From Dendrocalamus latiflorus (Eukaryota > Streptophyta > Magnoliopsida > Poales > Poaceae), in assembly GCA_017311315.1 (NCBI GenBank), contig CM029654.1, forward strand, positions 5,897,382 to 5,961,381: a stretch of 64,000 nt of DNA, in the 5' to 3' direction. Shown in pieces: positions 21,210 to 30,800 of the stretch; the first letter of the stretch is position 1; each line of letters begins with the position of its first letter. Below the pieces are notes generated by a model, which had not been told where the DNA came from, made no database searches, and saw only the letters and a list, made by a program, of their open reading frames with translations. The position numbers were made by a program, and so were the translations under genes.

Positions 21210-21517
21210 TGAGGCGACGCTGCAGATGTATTTATGCATGTACTGAAAAAACATGCGGCATGTTACTCACAGTTATAATATGAAGTTTATTTAAATTTAC
21301 ATAAGTCTATTATCTCTCTCCGCACATAAACTATCTCACTTAACAGTGTATGTATCGATCGTTCTGTACTCAATCTTTCATGAAAAAAAAATTTTAAAAC
21401 TTTTTGCACACCTACAATATACAATGAACATAAACTTTTATTACAATTTCACCGTATTTTTTACCCGTTCAACGTTACAAAATTCACAAAATCTAAACAA
21501 AACACGGGGGCTACATG

Positions 21518-21601
21518 CAGTCGCCATCCCGTATGGCGACTGCATGCTAGTCGCTTAACGGAAGAGCGACTGCATGCCAGTCGCTTAACGGAAGAGCGAC
21601 T
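21518..21601. repeat. right palindrome array, 30-bp period
   Basis: Units CAGTCGCCATCCCGTATGGC.. (21518), AGTCGCTTAACGGAAGAGCG.. (21549) and a second copy of the latter (21579) show the same AGTCGC...GCGACT arms and 30-bp spacing as the left array, with different loop sequences. A decayed fourth unit follows at 21609. Confidence 0.8.
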
Positions 21602-21640
21602 GGATGTAGTCGCTCTACTGTGCAGCGAGACAAATTGTGT

Positions 21641-21772
21641 CGCGGTCTGGTTGGGCGATAGGCTCCAGTCGCCCAACCATTCGGCGACTGGAGCCTATTT
21701 TTGTAAAAAATTTTCCCGCGGGTATATTTATGTAATTTCGAATAAAAAATGGATTATCCGTACAAAAAATTC
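21641..21772 (-). repeat. right 132-bp TIR of PMD element
   Basis: Reverse complement of the left TIR with only a few differences, near its third base and in the CCGCGG/A-T tract. Confidence 0.9.
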
Positions 21773-21782
21773 AATTTTACAT

Positions 21783-22140
21783 CGTCCCTAAGATATGGAT
21801 ATTGCGATTGCTTTAGCGTGCTCGCAGGAAGAAGTGGTGGACATGGCACGGAGGAATCTTCGTAACCCGGAGTCCACGCCAACCTTGTGCTCAGGGTCAC
21901 GAGGAGCGTGGCCCCTACCACCCCTCCTAAACCTGGGCCAGCGCTCACTGGGGAGACTGAAGACAGGCGAGGCACAGAGTCGGCGTGAGCAGTGACACTC
22001 GACAATAAGATGGCGGCATTGTGCACCTACCGGCGTGCACGCAACCTCTATCACTATTGCGATGAGTGGTGGGCGCAGGATCATAAGTGCGCGCCTAAAG
22101 TTCAACTGCATGTAGTGGAAGAAATGTGGGGATTATTTCC
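21783..22140 (+). pseudogene. Ty3-gypsy gag remnant, 3' part
   Basis: Directly after the target duplication the + strand encodes MDIAIALACSQEEVVDMARR, and farther on TYRRARNLYHYCDEWWAQDH then KCAPKVQLHVVEE. The latter is the gypsy zinc-knuckle region, with the first Cys apparently replaced by Tyr. Frames are broken by stops. It continues the gag begun at 17106. Confidence 0.75.
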
Positions 22141-22353
22141 ACATCAAGAGGACACTCGGCAATAAGGGGATACTGTCAGTTCTCATGGGAAACCTTGCAC
22201 TTGCTCATGAGGGAGTTTTAAAATTCGTTTCCAAAAATAAAAGAGTTGAAATGATAAAGAAGTAAGGAAGAAATGGAAGGATAAAGAAAGAAAGGATGGT
22301 AAAAGTAATATGCAATTGGCACGCAAATTATTAAAACCTGGAGCAAAAATTTA

Positions 22354-22621
22354 CTAAAACCCAGTAAATGTATTAATCTCAAAGTTGAATGGATTACATG
22401 ATTCAAGAAATTCATCCACTTCATATTTAAATGAATCAAGAACAATCCAAGTGTGAGCCCAGCTTTCCAGTAATTGAAAATGGTAATCATATTCTTCATC
22501 CTACCAAGAAATGCAAACGAAGCCCTGTACATCAGAGCACCAATGCCCTCCACAATGGCAACAACAAGGCCAGCAGACAGTATGTCCCAGTCACCTGTTT
22601 GCCCAATGACGGTAGCGAATG
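22354..22621 (-). pseudogene. Ycf20-like exon, frameshifted
   Basis: After the acceptor CTACAG (22622-22627) the minus strand encodes ATVIGQTGDWDILSAGLVVA, EGIGALMYR and MITIFNYWKAGLTLGLF. This is the membrane-associated core of plant Ycf20-like plastid proteins, which are linked to thermal dissipation. Past this point the expected acidic tail (DSFKYEVDEFLE) appears only in another frame and runs to a stop at 22354, so one nucleotide has been lost (TTGGATT expected, TTGATT present). Upstream exons were not found. It may be a captured fragment or a dead gene. Confidence 0.65.
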
Positions 22622-22629
22622 CTGTAGGA

Positions 22630-24149
22630 CAATAAAGTCCGATCAGAAAGAATAGGATTCTGTTATGAATCTAAATAATACACAAGTTTTGGATAAAAGT
22701 TGTTGATAGCTTGCTACTAGACCACAGGCGCCCAAACACATCACATTTTGTTAAAAAGGATTCACATCACACACATACATTCCAAAACCCCATTCATGAA
22801 CTCACTTGCAAATGAAACTAATGCACCTTAACAATATTATCACCATGAAGCAAAATACTCTACAACGTTTGATTGCTATGGGTTTAGTCTGGGATTATTA
22901 CCTTATATGGGTAAAGAGTGAAAAGGAGCCAGTTGATGGAACCTCTCCTAAGAGATTGTTGTTTGAGGGCATGTTCTTTTCAACTTCTAAAAGTTGCTTT
23001 TCGGCTTTTTTTACAGTAACTAGCTTTTAAACGGAGTATCTTCTTAAGATAGGGTCTACTAGTTAATTGTAGTACATACTGTACTGACTTCATTTATATC
23101 GGCAAAAACTGCACGTGAGTTTCTGTTACTCTGTAATCTCTTGCACGAACAGCCAAAAAACTACAAGCCGTAGCCAAATGCCATAAGCTGCAGCCAAAAC
23201 CCATAAGCCGCAGCAAAAAAAGCTATAAGCCGCAGAAAAAAGAATAGACCCTGAGAGATCCCTGCAAGTTTTTGTCAGATACATCTGTAATTATGTACTG
23301 ATTCGGATAGTCCGTTACCATGTACACAACAAATCCTACAGTTGATATAGCCCATAACCAATATCACAGCATAGATGACCAAAAGAATATTCACGAAAAC
23401 ATCAAGACAAGGAAGGATCCACCCAACAACAATCGTAGACACACCAGGGCAATCTAGGCCTCTAGGGTTTTGAATTGTTTAATTAATCTGCACATCCATT
23501 TCTCACAACCAGTGCTCAATTTGTATGCCAAATCTCAATACTAATTCAAGCCATAGCAAATCACAACCCACCTCAAAAATCGGGTACCATAACATCAGAT
23601 CGGGTACTAGATCTCAATACTAATTCAAGCCAAAAAATCAAAAATCAAAACCAAACGTAGAAGAGGAGGGGTACGATTCGAACCTGATAGGAAGGAGATC
23701 TCAAACCCTAGCCATGCCTCGTGAGTTCTCCCCATAAGTCACAAACCGAGATCTACGAGAGAAAGATGAGGTGCGGAACCCTAGTGGGAGGAGGAGGAGG
23801 AGGAGAGGAAGCAGAGGACTTCACCGACGAGTTCCTATCGCCGGAGTGGGAGGAGAAAGAACGCGGTGGAGGCGACGGTCGAGAGGGAGGCGGTTAGTGA
23901 GGAGGACCGGACTCAGGAGCGAGACAAGGAGAAATCAAACTCCCGACCCCCTCAGATGTGGTTTTTCTCCTCCGTGGAATAGGCCAGGTTGGACCGAAAC
24001 TTCCCCGTCCCTGTGTCATCATCCCAATGGAGCTACAGGCCGGCCCGGGAAAATCTACCACGCGAGAAACTTTCCCTGGGATTAGGCCGGGATCCCGGCC
24101 CTCCCAAACAAGCTCTTAGTGGGTTCGCTTTATACTTGTTAATTAGTTA
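22630..24149. other. intergenic with dispersed repeat; no supported gene
   Basis: Contains the dispersed repeat at 22975-23255 and a GC-rich, purine-rich stretch (23755-24000) that could be an old 5' leader on either strand. No exon I can identify. Confidence 0.4.
22975..23255 (+). repeat. dispersed MITE, copy A (copy B at 43790-44032)
   Basis: Shares with 43790-44032 the order TTCTTTTCA-CTT-TAAAAG, TTTACAGTAACTAGCTTTTA, GTAGTACATA(C/T)TGTACTGAC, CGCACGTGAGTTT and a tail of AAGCC-CAG repeats ending near AGACCC. The imperfect ends GGGCATGTTCTTTT and (reverse-complemented) GGGTCTATTCTTTT suggest TIRs. Confidence 0.6.
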
Positions 24150-25124
24150 CTAGTAGTGTGCCTGTGCTAACGCTACGGTAACATACAAAACAAGATAAAA
24201 TTTGTACCAGATCCCCTACGCACTTCCTCCACTCCAAAAGCCAAATTTAAATCCAATAGTACATCATCGTTAAATTAGGTGAAAAAAATAGTTATTGACA
24301 TGACAGTGTTGGTAACTGATCCTGATATAATTTGGATGGTTTCTGATGTTACATAAACTGTTGCATGGTTTTCCCCCCCTTGCAGACAAGTTTTAACCTA
24401 TGCAGGGCATCCGAATTATCATTTGAGACCATCTCAACTATAGTTAATAGTCTATTTTTGCTCTAATTGCAAGTGGTGAAAGTAATTTTTTTCTTATTTC
24501 TATCTAATTCGATACAAAATTACTGTCATGGTTCCTCTCATGATAAAATCTTAGAACCATGTGCACAACTCACATAGAATTCAAATCACAGGGAGGAATT
24601 TGTAGAACTGCTAAACAATATGTTGACCTAATGCAGATTCCTAGGAGAGAAAATAGTAATTTCATTTGATTGTGCAGAATGAAACTGATAGCAACAATAA
24701 CAAAAGAAGTAACTATTTCCTCACCATATTGCGAGTAATCATGTGTGAATTGTGACGTGCACCAAAAGAAGTAACTATTTCCTCTCAAAGGCCTTGATGA
24801 GATATACCTCCATCAGTTAGTAGACTTGTTAGTCTCAGAAAAGAACTGGACTGAAGAATCTCCTTCAGAAACTTTTCTTTTTCTACTTACACTCCCCCAG
24901 AAAAGAGCATGTGCTCCATTACATTCCAATAAATCCATTGGGCTAAGTTCTCTTTTTACAAATGGAAGGTCATCGGAGCAGTGTAAATCTTGGATTTTCG
25001 CCTCTCATCTTGGAAGGCTCCAACGTCAGCTCATTTTCACCTCTTCCTCGCAACTCAGGAAGCTTGTGTCCAGCTGAGCGCATGTACCTGTATGACAATT
25101 TAACAGGTTGCCCTCCAGGTGAGT

Positions 25125-25580
25125 TCATGAATTCACTGAAGTCCAGGCGTTGAACTCATCCATTCTTAGTGCGAAAGAACTTGAGCTGGGTTTTCCACCT
25201 CCACCATACGCCTAAACTTTTTAGGATGAAGCAAGATATGAACAACTAAATCTAGCTTAAAGGCCATTCAGATTTGATAGAAACATTCACAAAGACAGCA
25301 TACCTTGGCAATTTCTGCTGTATTAGTTGTGCTGTCTGTAGTCCTCAAGCAGACCTTCAGGATACCACGTTGCATGAAGACCACAGCTCCAATTGGTCTA
25401 TGAAAAAAAAAAGCATTCTTGGATTAAATAACTGAAGCAACAGAAGTATGCATGATTTCTGTGTTCATGTGCTTTGGAACTTGAATAGAGCTTATACCTT
25501 AATCCAGCAGCAGCACTCCACTTGCTCAACTCCGAACAAATTTCGTGACTCAATTCTGAATTCCCATCTGCTCTGATCGC
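25125..25580 (-). pseudogene. captured C-terminal exons of a DHHA1-type protein
   Basis: Three exons with intact boundaries on the minus strand: 25498-25580 (AIRADGNSELSHEICSELSK), 25304-25397 (RPIGAVVFMQRGILKVCLRT) and 25125-25211 (AYGGGGKPSSSSFALRMDEF, ending in TGA). They join in frame. The last two resemble the DHHA1 substrate-binding module of DHH-family phosphoesterases (GAV...LKVSLRS...IAK.GGGGH...), with GGGGKPSSSSF where bacterial members have GGGGH. The DHH catalytic part is missing. Assignment is by motif memory, so the exact plant gene is uncertain. Confidence 0.6.
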
Positions 25581-25866
25581 CTACAATAGTATGAAAATAA
25601 AACACGAAATACAGCAAGAATTTTTTTTCAATCGGCTTGGATCCAAGGGCAAGTACCAAGGCACCGGAGAATCTTCAGCAAGATCCTTATCCCAAATAAC
25701 CTTCATGAAGAAAAAAAATTATATCCATTGGAGATCAAATGAAACCCCATGATATTGAGAAGAAACAAATACTTGTAGTATATATTTTTTTTCAGCAGCG
25801 GATTTGCCCCAGGTAAATCCTAGAAGCACATAATTAAACAAAAAAAGGGAAAGTATAATATCTTAC

Positions 25867-26804
25867 CTCAAAGCCAGCATCTTTAACAGCTTGAAGACAT
25901 TGCTGAGTGCTTCGGATATCTGGCAGGCCATTACCGAGCTCGATTTCATCCTTAATCCTATTGTGTGTTGCATTGTTTGGATCATAGTGATCGGTAATGC
26001 ACCACTCATATACAGCAAAACACTGACCGGGCTTCAATACACGGTAGATCTCCTTATAGCAGCCAACCTTTGCAACAAAATAAAATCAATTCAGTTTTGT
26101 AATGCTAGAAGGTATTAAAAGTGATGACAAATCTTTCCACATAAGTGACAATTTGAAGTCCTACCGGATCAGGCGCATGGCATGTTGCTTCGATGGCATA
26201 AACAGCATCGAAACTGTTATCAGAGAACAGCATGTTCATGAAGTCTGCCTGTAGTACAGACCAATATGTAGGTAATGTAAGTAATATCATTTACCTTATT
26301 TAAAATATCAAAAAACTCCAAGTACAAGCATCAATCTTTTAACATTTTTATACAGCCAAGCAATTGCAGCGACTTGTTTGTGTAAGAACTTTTGTCTTTA
26401 TCCATTATAGACTGCTTTACTAAAAAGAGGGCTGATAACATTTTTATGCAGCAAAGCAACTGCAAAGACATGTATGCTTACAAAAAGGAGGAAAGAAAGA
26501 ACAGCAAAGCAAACAAATGAGCTAAGCCAAGAAGGAAATGTGCCCGTAAAGATTCTCCGTTCCATCTAAAATATTGTTGCACATGGCAAGTATAGTTCAG
26601 TCACTATGAACCAGGTGACAAACAAAACCAATATTACTTTTTTCACATTTCCTTAGAATAAGCACAACATGATATTTTTTCTGCAAAATGAAAGATCAAT
26701 TATTTTTTATTTCCTCAAGAGGGTCCTCACCTGTGAGCAAAGTGGAAGAATTCACCCCAGCCATACTCATAGAAGCTAGTAGCAAGATCATAGTACTTAT
26801 TGAC
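25867..26804 (-). pseudogene. captured fragment of sterol C24-methyltransferase (SMT1)
   Basis: Three exon-like blocks on the minus strand. 26731-26804 encodes VNKYYDLATSFYEYGWGEFF. 26165-26248 encodes ADFMNMLFSDNSFDAVYAIE then ATCHAPDP. 25867-26067 encodes GCYKEIYRVLKPGQCFAVYE then IELGNGLPDIRSTQQCL. These match cycloartenol C24-methyltransferase, which transfers methyl from SAM to cycloartenol in phytosterol synthesis. The exon with SAM-binding motif I (expected between the first two blocks) is missing, as are the N- and C-termini, so it cannot be catalytic. Splice sites are canonical, meaning genomic capture. Confidence 0.85.
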
Positions 26805-26850
26805 CTGATAAGGAACATAGTATGAGCTGCTAATATTCAACACCACATGA

Positions 26851-26900
26851 CATAGTATGCCCGTGCTAACGCTACGGTAAAATACAAAACAAGATAAAAT
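26851..26900 (-). other. internal, broken Helitron 3' terminus
   Basis: On the minus strand the hairpin ACCGTAGCGTTAGCACGGGC and the adjoining TACAAATTTTATCTTGTTTT block match the outer end at 24150, but the final CTAG is replaced by CTATG. It lies inside an SMT1 intron, just beyond the exon ending at 26804. Confidence 0.7.
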
Positions 26901-27974
26901 TTGTAAAAAAATAAAACGAACAATCGGATTCATTAAGATGCACGTCTCATATATACTTACGTACATGAAGAAGTCAATGTGTTTGGAGTTTACCTAAGGG
27001 CTTCTATACTTACGTACATGCAATTACTACATAACCATATACAAAAAAAAATTGTAAAGTGCAGACACAGACAAAAAAATGTAAAGTACGGAGACAGATG
27101 TACATGCCATCATGCATGCATTCAAGCATTACATCATTCCAGCACCATTGCATAAAGTGCGACAACTATGTGAATTCCTAAAATTCAGCCAGCCGGCTAG
27201 CTGCTCACTATTTGATTATGCCTAATGGATGCAATTCAACATCATCCAGATGTGCTAGTTCATGCAAAAAGTCAAACACAACCGAAAAAAGCAAGAAAAA
27301 AAATCAAACACAGGGAGGAGCACACCGCTCCCTTCCATGAATCAGATGCTGATAGAAATATGGAGGCAAATCACATTTCTCTACTCAAAAGCACAACTTC
27401 ATTCGAATCAACATAGCACATAACCAACAGATGCACGTCACGTGAAATCTAGCAACCGAAAAACAGGTTAAAGAGAAATTTAGCAAACTGTCCGCAGAGC
27501 CACGAAAAATTACTCACTCATTTAGAAGCACAACTGCAGTCAAACGACATGGAACAAAAAAGCAAGGCAAACCCATCGCTTGATTCACATTCTTCAACAC
27601 AAGCACAACCTCTTAGGATGAGCAGAGCCAATTAAAGCAGAATTAACCCAATTTTATTGAGCAGTGCTCCTTGCCACAAGCAAATCCTCTCGGAGTCTCC
27701 GACAAAGCAATACAACCGATGAGTAACTTACATGCAGTGCTGAAATCTCCCTCCTCACCGTAAGGACAAATAAACCAAAATTTGTATCAATCTGCACCAC
27801 ACCGTAAGGGCCCAACGTGAAATCAAATCAATCTGCCTCACAAGACGTCCTCACCAAACTTGAACCGACCCGCCGCTCAAAATGTGCTGCACAAATCAAA
27901 AGGTGAGTATTAACACTTGCAAAACTGATGCTGCTTAATTCTTAAGAACTGAATTATTTCGGGACAAGAATTCA

Positions 27975-28487
27975 GGACAGCAGATGTCTGCACTCCATTG
28001 AAACTCGATCGTAGTCCGGAATTGAGTATTGTACACTGAGTATCCTCTGTGAAAAACACCAATAAGTTTCATATTAAGACAGTAATTAGGATCAGACACA
28101 AATGATCCAAAAATATCGTAAAGAAAAGATGGGAATGGGTGTACTCACAGTGATTATCTTGGAGGTTATAATCTGCACGGGTGTACCTTGGAGTAACCGA
28201 AGTCACAAATCTTAAGCCGAGGTGCGACACTACCATCCAAGAGAGTATTTTTGCATGTCAACTTGATAGAATAGGTACCATAGAATGACAATAGCTCACT
28301 CTAGAAATCAGTTGTTGGAAGAAGAACCTTGCCTGGTGAGAATAACAAGTATTTAATCAATGTAATGACATGTGCCATCACCAGAAAATCCTAAAGATTG
28401 TTGTGAATATTCTCTACCTCATCCTCACTAAATCTCCCCATGTTGCAAATCCTTTCAAATAGCTCATCTCCAGAAGCAGGTGACTTT
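27975..28487 (-). pseudogene. captured fragment of SnRK2 (SAPK) protein kinase
   Basis: Minus-strand blocks: 28418-28487 (ELFERICNMGRFSEDE), 28187-28327 (FFQQLIS.VSYCHSM, then LLDGSVAPRLKICDFGYSK), and about 27975-28048 (RILSVQYSIPDYDRVSMECR). These are diagnostic of plant SnRK2 kinases of ABA and osmotic signalling; the DFG motif is visible. The catalytic-loop HRDLK segment is degraded, a stop follows HLLS in the last block, and the frame shifts within the second. The ATP-binding lobe and most of the C-lobe are absent. Confidence 0.8.
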
Positions 28488-29333
28488 CTGTGGAGGGAAA
28501 TTACAGTCAACAACCAGCAGATGCAAGCAAAGCAAACATGAAAATAATTACTACCAGATGAAAAGAGCAGAAATGCTTCTTTCTAATATATAGCATGAAT
28601 ATCCTACATCAAAGCAAATGACAAGGAACAAAATTTCCATTTCAAACAGATAAAGTAAACTTATGTGTGGGAAATTGACTCAGAACCTAGTTGATTCCTA
28701 TCGAGTTTATTTTGCGTGCTATCCTGCTGCCATCTACCGCAATCCAAATTCACAATGCCTGAATTTCACTTTTCTTGACTTCTATTTGGACTACTGGACA
28801 TACATATCAAAATGAAGACATGCTTGACAATGATATCACTTGCAGAGTTGTAAGGCAACATTCACTAAAACCTTAATTAAATGTACTATATCCCTTATCA
28901 CCAAATAACCCATTAGTTATATTTACAACTTAACTTTTCTTGATTGGGAATAATTATGCGCATGTTTGTACTTGCATATATCTTCTTTGCCAGAGTTTGT
29001 ACTTGCATATAGACAATCTAACAATGCAACAGAACATTATATGTGTCTTATGGTCGTATTCATGTATCGTATGGACCTGCTAGAATAAAATGGAGCTCAA
29101 TATAATCGGCATTTGGCAACCAGGCACACGTATCAAGACTCAGGCATTCCTGTGATGGCATATATGCACATACAGGTACATATGAATAATGAAGGCAACA
29201 GATACAAATTTGCATAAAATTCTTATGGTATCGCATAAATCCACCAAGTATAACACTTAAGAGGAACATTCACGGAAGTTATAACGTGCGCTAGTATTTG
29301 TTTAACATCAATTTAACAAGCACTCTAGGTGGA

Positions 29334-29729
29334 TTAGGAATTCAGAATGGCAATGCAATAGGAATCGTGGGACGTACCCATCAGGTGCAACTGTGGAGCT
29401 ATCCATCTGCTTATCCTGTACTGCCTCATCAAGTATCCGCGGGCAGAGGTGGCGGGGCGGGAGGAGAGCTCCTCGGCAAGGGCGGAGGAGAGGGGCGCGC
29501 GGAGGCGCTCGAGCTCGTCGATGAGCGCGGAGACGACGGGCTTGGAGCGGAGCACCTCCTCCTGCTCGCGGTTGAGCGTCTTGCCGGCAGCGAACGACTC
29601 CTCCATCTGCAGGATGCGGTTGTACTTCTTCCGCAGCGCCTGTGCGCGCAGGCGCTTCGACACGACGCTGAGCACCGGCCCGTCGGTGGCCTCGGCCGCG
29701 GAGGCGGATGCGGTGGGGGAGCCGGCCAT
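29334..29729 (-). pseudogene. caprin-like plant protein, 5' exon (probably captured, frame-disturbed)
   Basis: From the ATG at 29729, the minus strand encodes an Ala/Ser-rich start, then VVSKRLRAQALRKKYNRILQ and GKTLNREQEEVLRSKPVV. This helical pattern (K-R-L-R...KK...L-N-x-E-Q) resembles the caprin N-terminal dimerisation region. After LSSRPATSA, the open frame reads RGYLMRQ, but the neighbouring frame gives ILDEAVQDKQMDSSTVAPDG up to a possible donor GG|GTACGT near 29380. The latter looks more like natural protein, which implies a 1-nt shift or a lost mini-intron. Downstream exons were not found. It lies within the second Helitron. Family assignment is tentative. Confidence 0.5.
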
Positions 29730-29870
29730 GGCGGGTGGCTAGGGTTTTAGAGGCGATTTGGGGATTTGGTCTTGGGAGTCGGAGCGGCGAGGGGAGGAGG
29801 CAAGGGCGGAGCGGCGGATGAGGAAGGGGAGGAGGCGAGGGCGGAGGATGGAGGGGAGGAGGCGGAGGGG

Positions 29871-30128
29871 ATAAGGATCTGCGCTGCCGCCATGGGGGGG
29901 GGGGGGGGGGGGAGGGAGGAGGCGGCGGCGGAGCGAAGGGGTGGGGGGAGGAGGAGGCGGCGGCGGAACGGAGGAGCGGGGGAGGAGGAGGCGGCGGAGA
30001 TAAGGATCTGCGCTGCCGCCATGGGGGGGGGGGAGGAGGCGGCGGCGGAGCGAAGGGGTGGGGGAGGAGGAGGCGGCGGCGGAACGGAGGAGCGGGGGAG
30101 GAGGAGGCGGCGGCGGCGCAGGGTGGGG
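29871..30128. repeat. 129-bp tandem duplication with G-tracts
   Basis: The sequence ATAAGGATCTGCGCTGCCGC starts at 29871 and again at 30000. Each copy contains ATGGGGG..., with 18 and 11 consecutive G residues respectively, then GGAGGAGGCGGCGGCGGAGC. It lies in the upstream region of the caprin-like exon. Strong G-quadruplex potential on the plus strand. Confidence 0.8.
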
Positions 30129-30529
30129 AGGAGTAGGCGAGGGCGGGGCGGCGGATGAGGGAGGGGAGGAGGCGAGGGCGGAGGATGGAGGGGAGGCGGC
30201 GGCGCGGAGAACCGAGGGCAGAAGACGCGGAGGGGGAGAGAGATCTCAGGGGGAGACGGGGGAGAAACAGGAGAGAACGTGGGGAGGCGCTCGATTCGCG
30301 CGGGGGGCGGGGTGGGTACCGGTTCAATGATGATGCGTGAACCAAATAATTTTGATCTTAGGATCTTCAATGAGTAAGAGAATAAGGTTTGAGGAGAGAT
30401 CTAGACCATCCATTTGAATGAAGTTGGAACCTTTTGGTACACAAATCTGGGTGGACTTAGATTAGACATGACTGTGGGGGTGGTTGAGGGGGTGGATTTA
30501 GTAAAGATAATTTTGGTGTATTATAGAGT

Positions 30530-30800
30530 AGGGTATATATATAGAGTAGGGTAGAAGGGTAGAAATATAAAATTAAATTTATTTTAAATAAATTTAGATT
30601 TTGCTATAACTTAACTCAACTCGTTAGCATATTTTTAAAATACTTTTCAACTATATGTAAAATATTATTAAATTAAGCTTTATTAATTTTAAAAAAGTTC
30701 GATAAAACAAGAATAAGACTATATTCACCCCTAGTCCTAATCCACCTCTCGGGCTCAAAGTCGCAGCCTCCGGCTCCAATTTGCTACTATTTGCTCCCTC
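30530..30800. other. intergenic, no gene seen
   Basis: AT-rich with TATATATAGAGTAGGG repeats near the putative Helitron 5' end. No coding signal. Confidence 0.4.

Larger units (their letters stand above)
17531..21772 (+). mobile_element. MULE-like element carrying an intact plant-mobile-domain gene
   Basis: The element is bounded by a perfect 10-bp target duplication AATTTTACAT (17521-17530 and 21773-21782). Its 132-bp TIRs (17531-17662 and 21641-21772) start GA(G/A)TTTTTTGTACGG and differ at only a few positions. The 10-bp duplication and long TIRs place it with Mutator-like elements. The only gene inside is the spliced PMD gene at 18824-21209; no MURA-type transposase, DDE motif or zinc finger was found. 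Palindrome arrays lie just inside both TIRs. The insertion splits a gypsy gag remnant, and the two gag halves are contiguous at the protein level across the duplicated site, independent support for the boundaries. PMD genes in transposons have been described before; this compact transposase-free, intact configuration is what stands out. Confidence 0.88.
24150..30507 (-). mobile_element. minus-strand Helitron with captured gene fragments
   Basis: The 3' end lies at 24150. On the minus strand the sequence reads ACCGTAGCGTTAGCACAGG (hairpin), CACACTACTAG, then host T; on the plus strand this is A|CTAG. The 5' end is not resolved. Candidates reading TCTTTACTAAAT (ending 30507, preceded by A) or TCTATAATACACC (ending 30527, preceded by C) are near 30.5 kb. 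Inside, all on the minus strand, are fragments of a caprin-like gene, a SnRK2 kinase, SMT1 and a DHHA1-type protein, with intron boundaries retained. No Rep/helicase. A second, broken copy of the 3' terminus lies at 26851. Confidence 0.7.

Noticed and set aside
17701..21601. Spaced palindromic repeats as a CRISPR array
   Set aside because: Repeats are few, the 5-nt gaps are too short to be spacers, both arrays lie in transposon ends, and the DNA is a plant nuclear genome.
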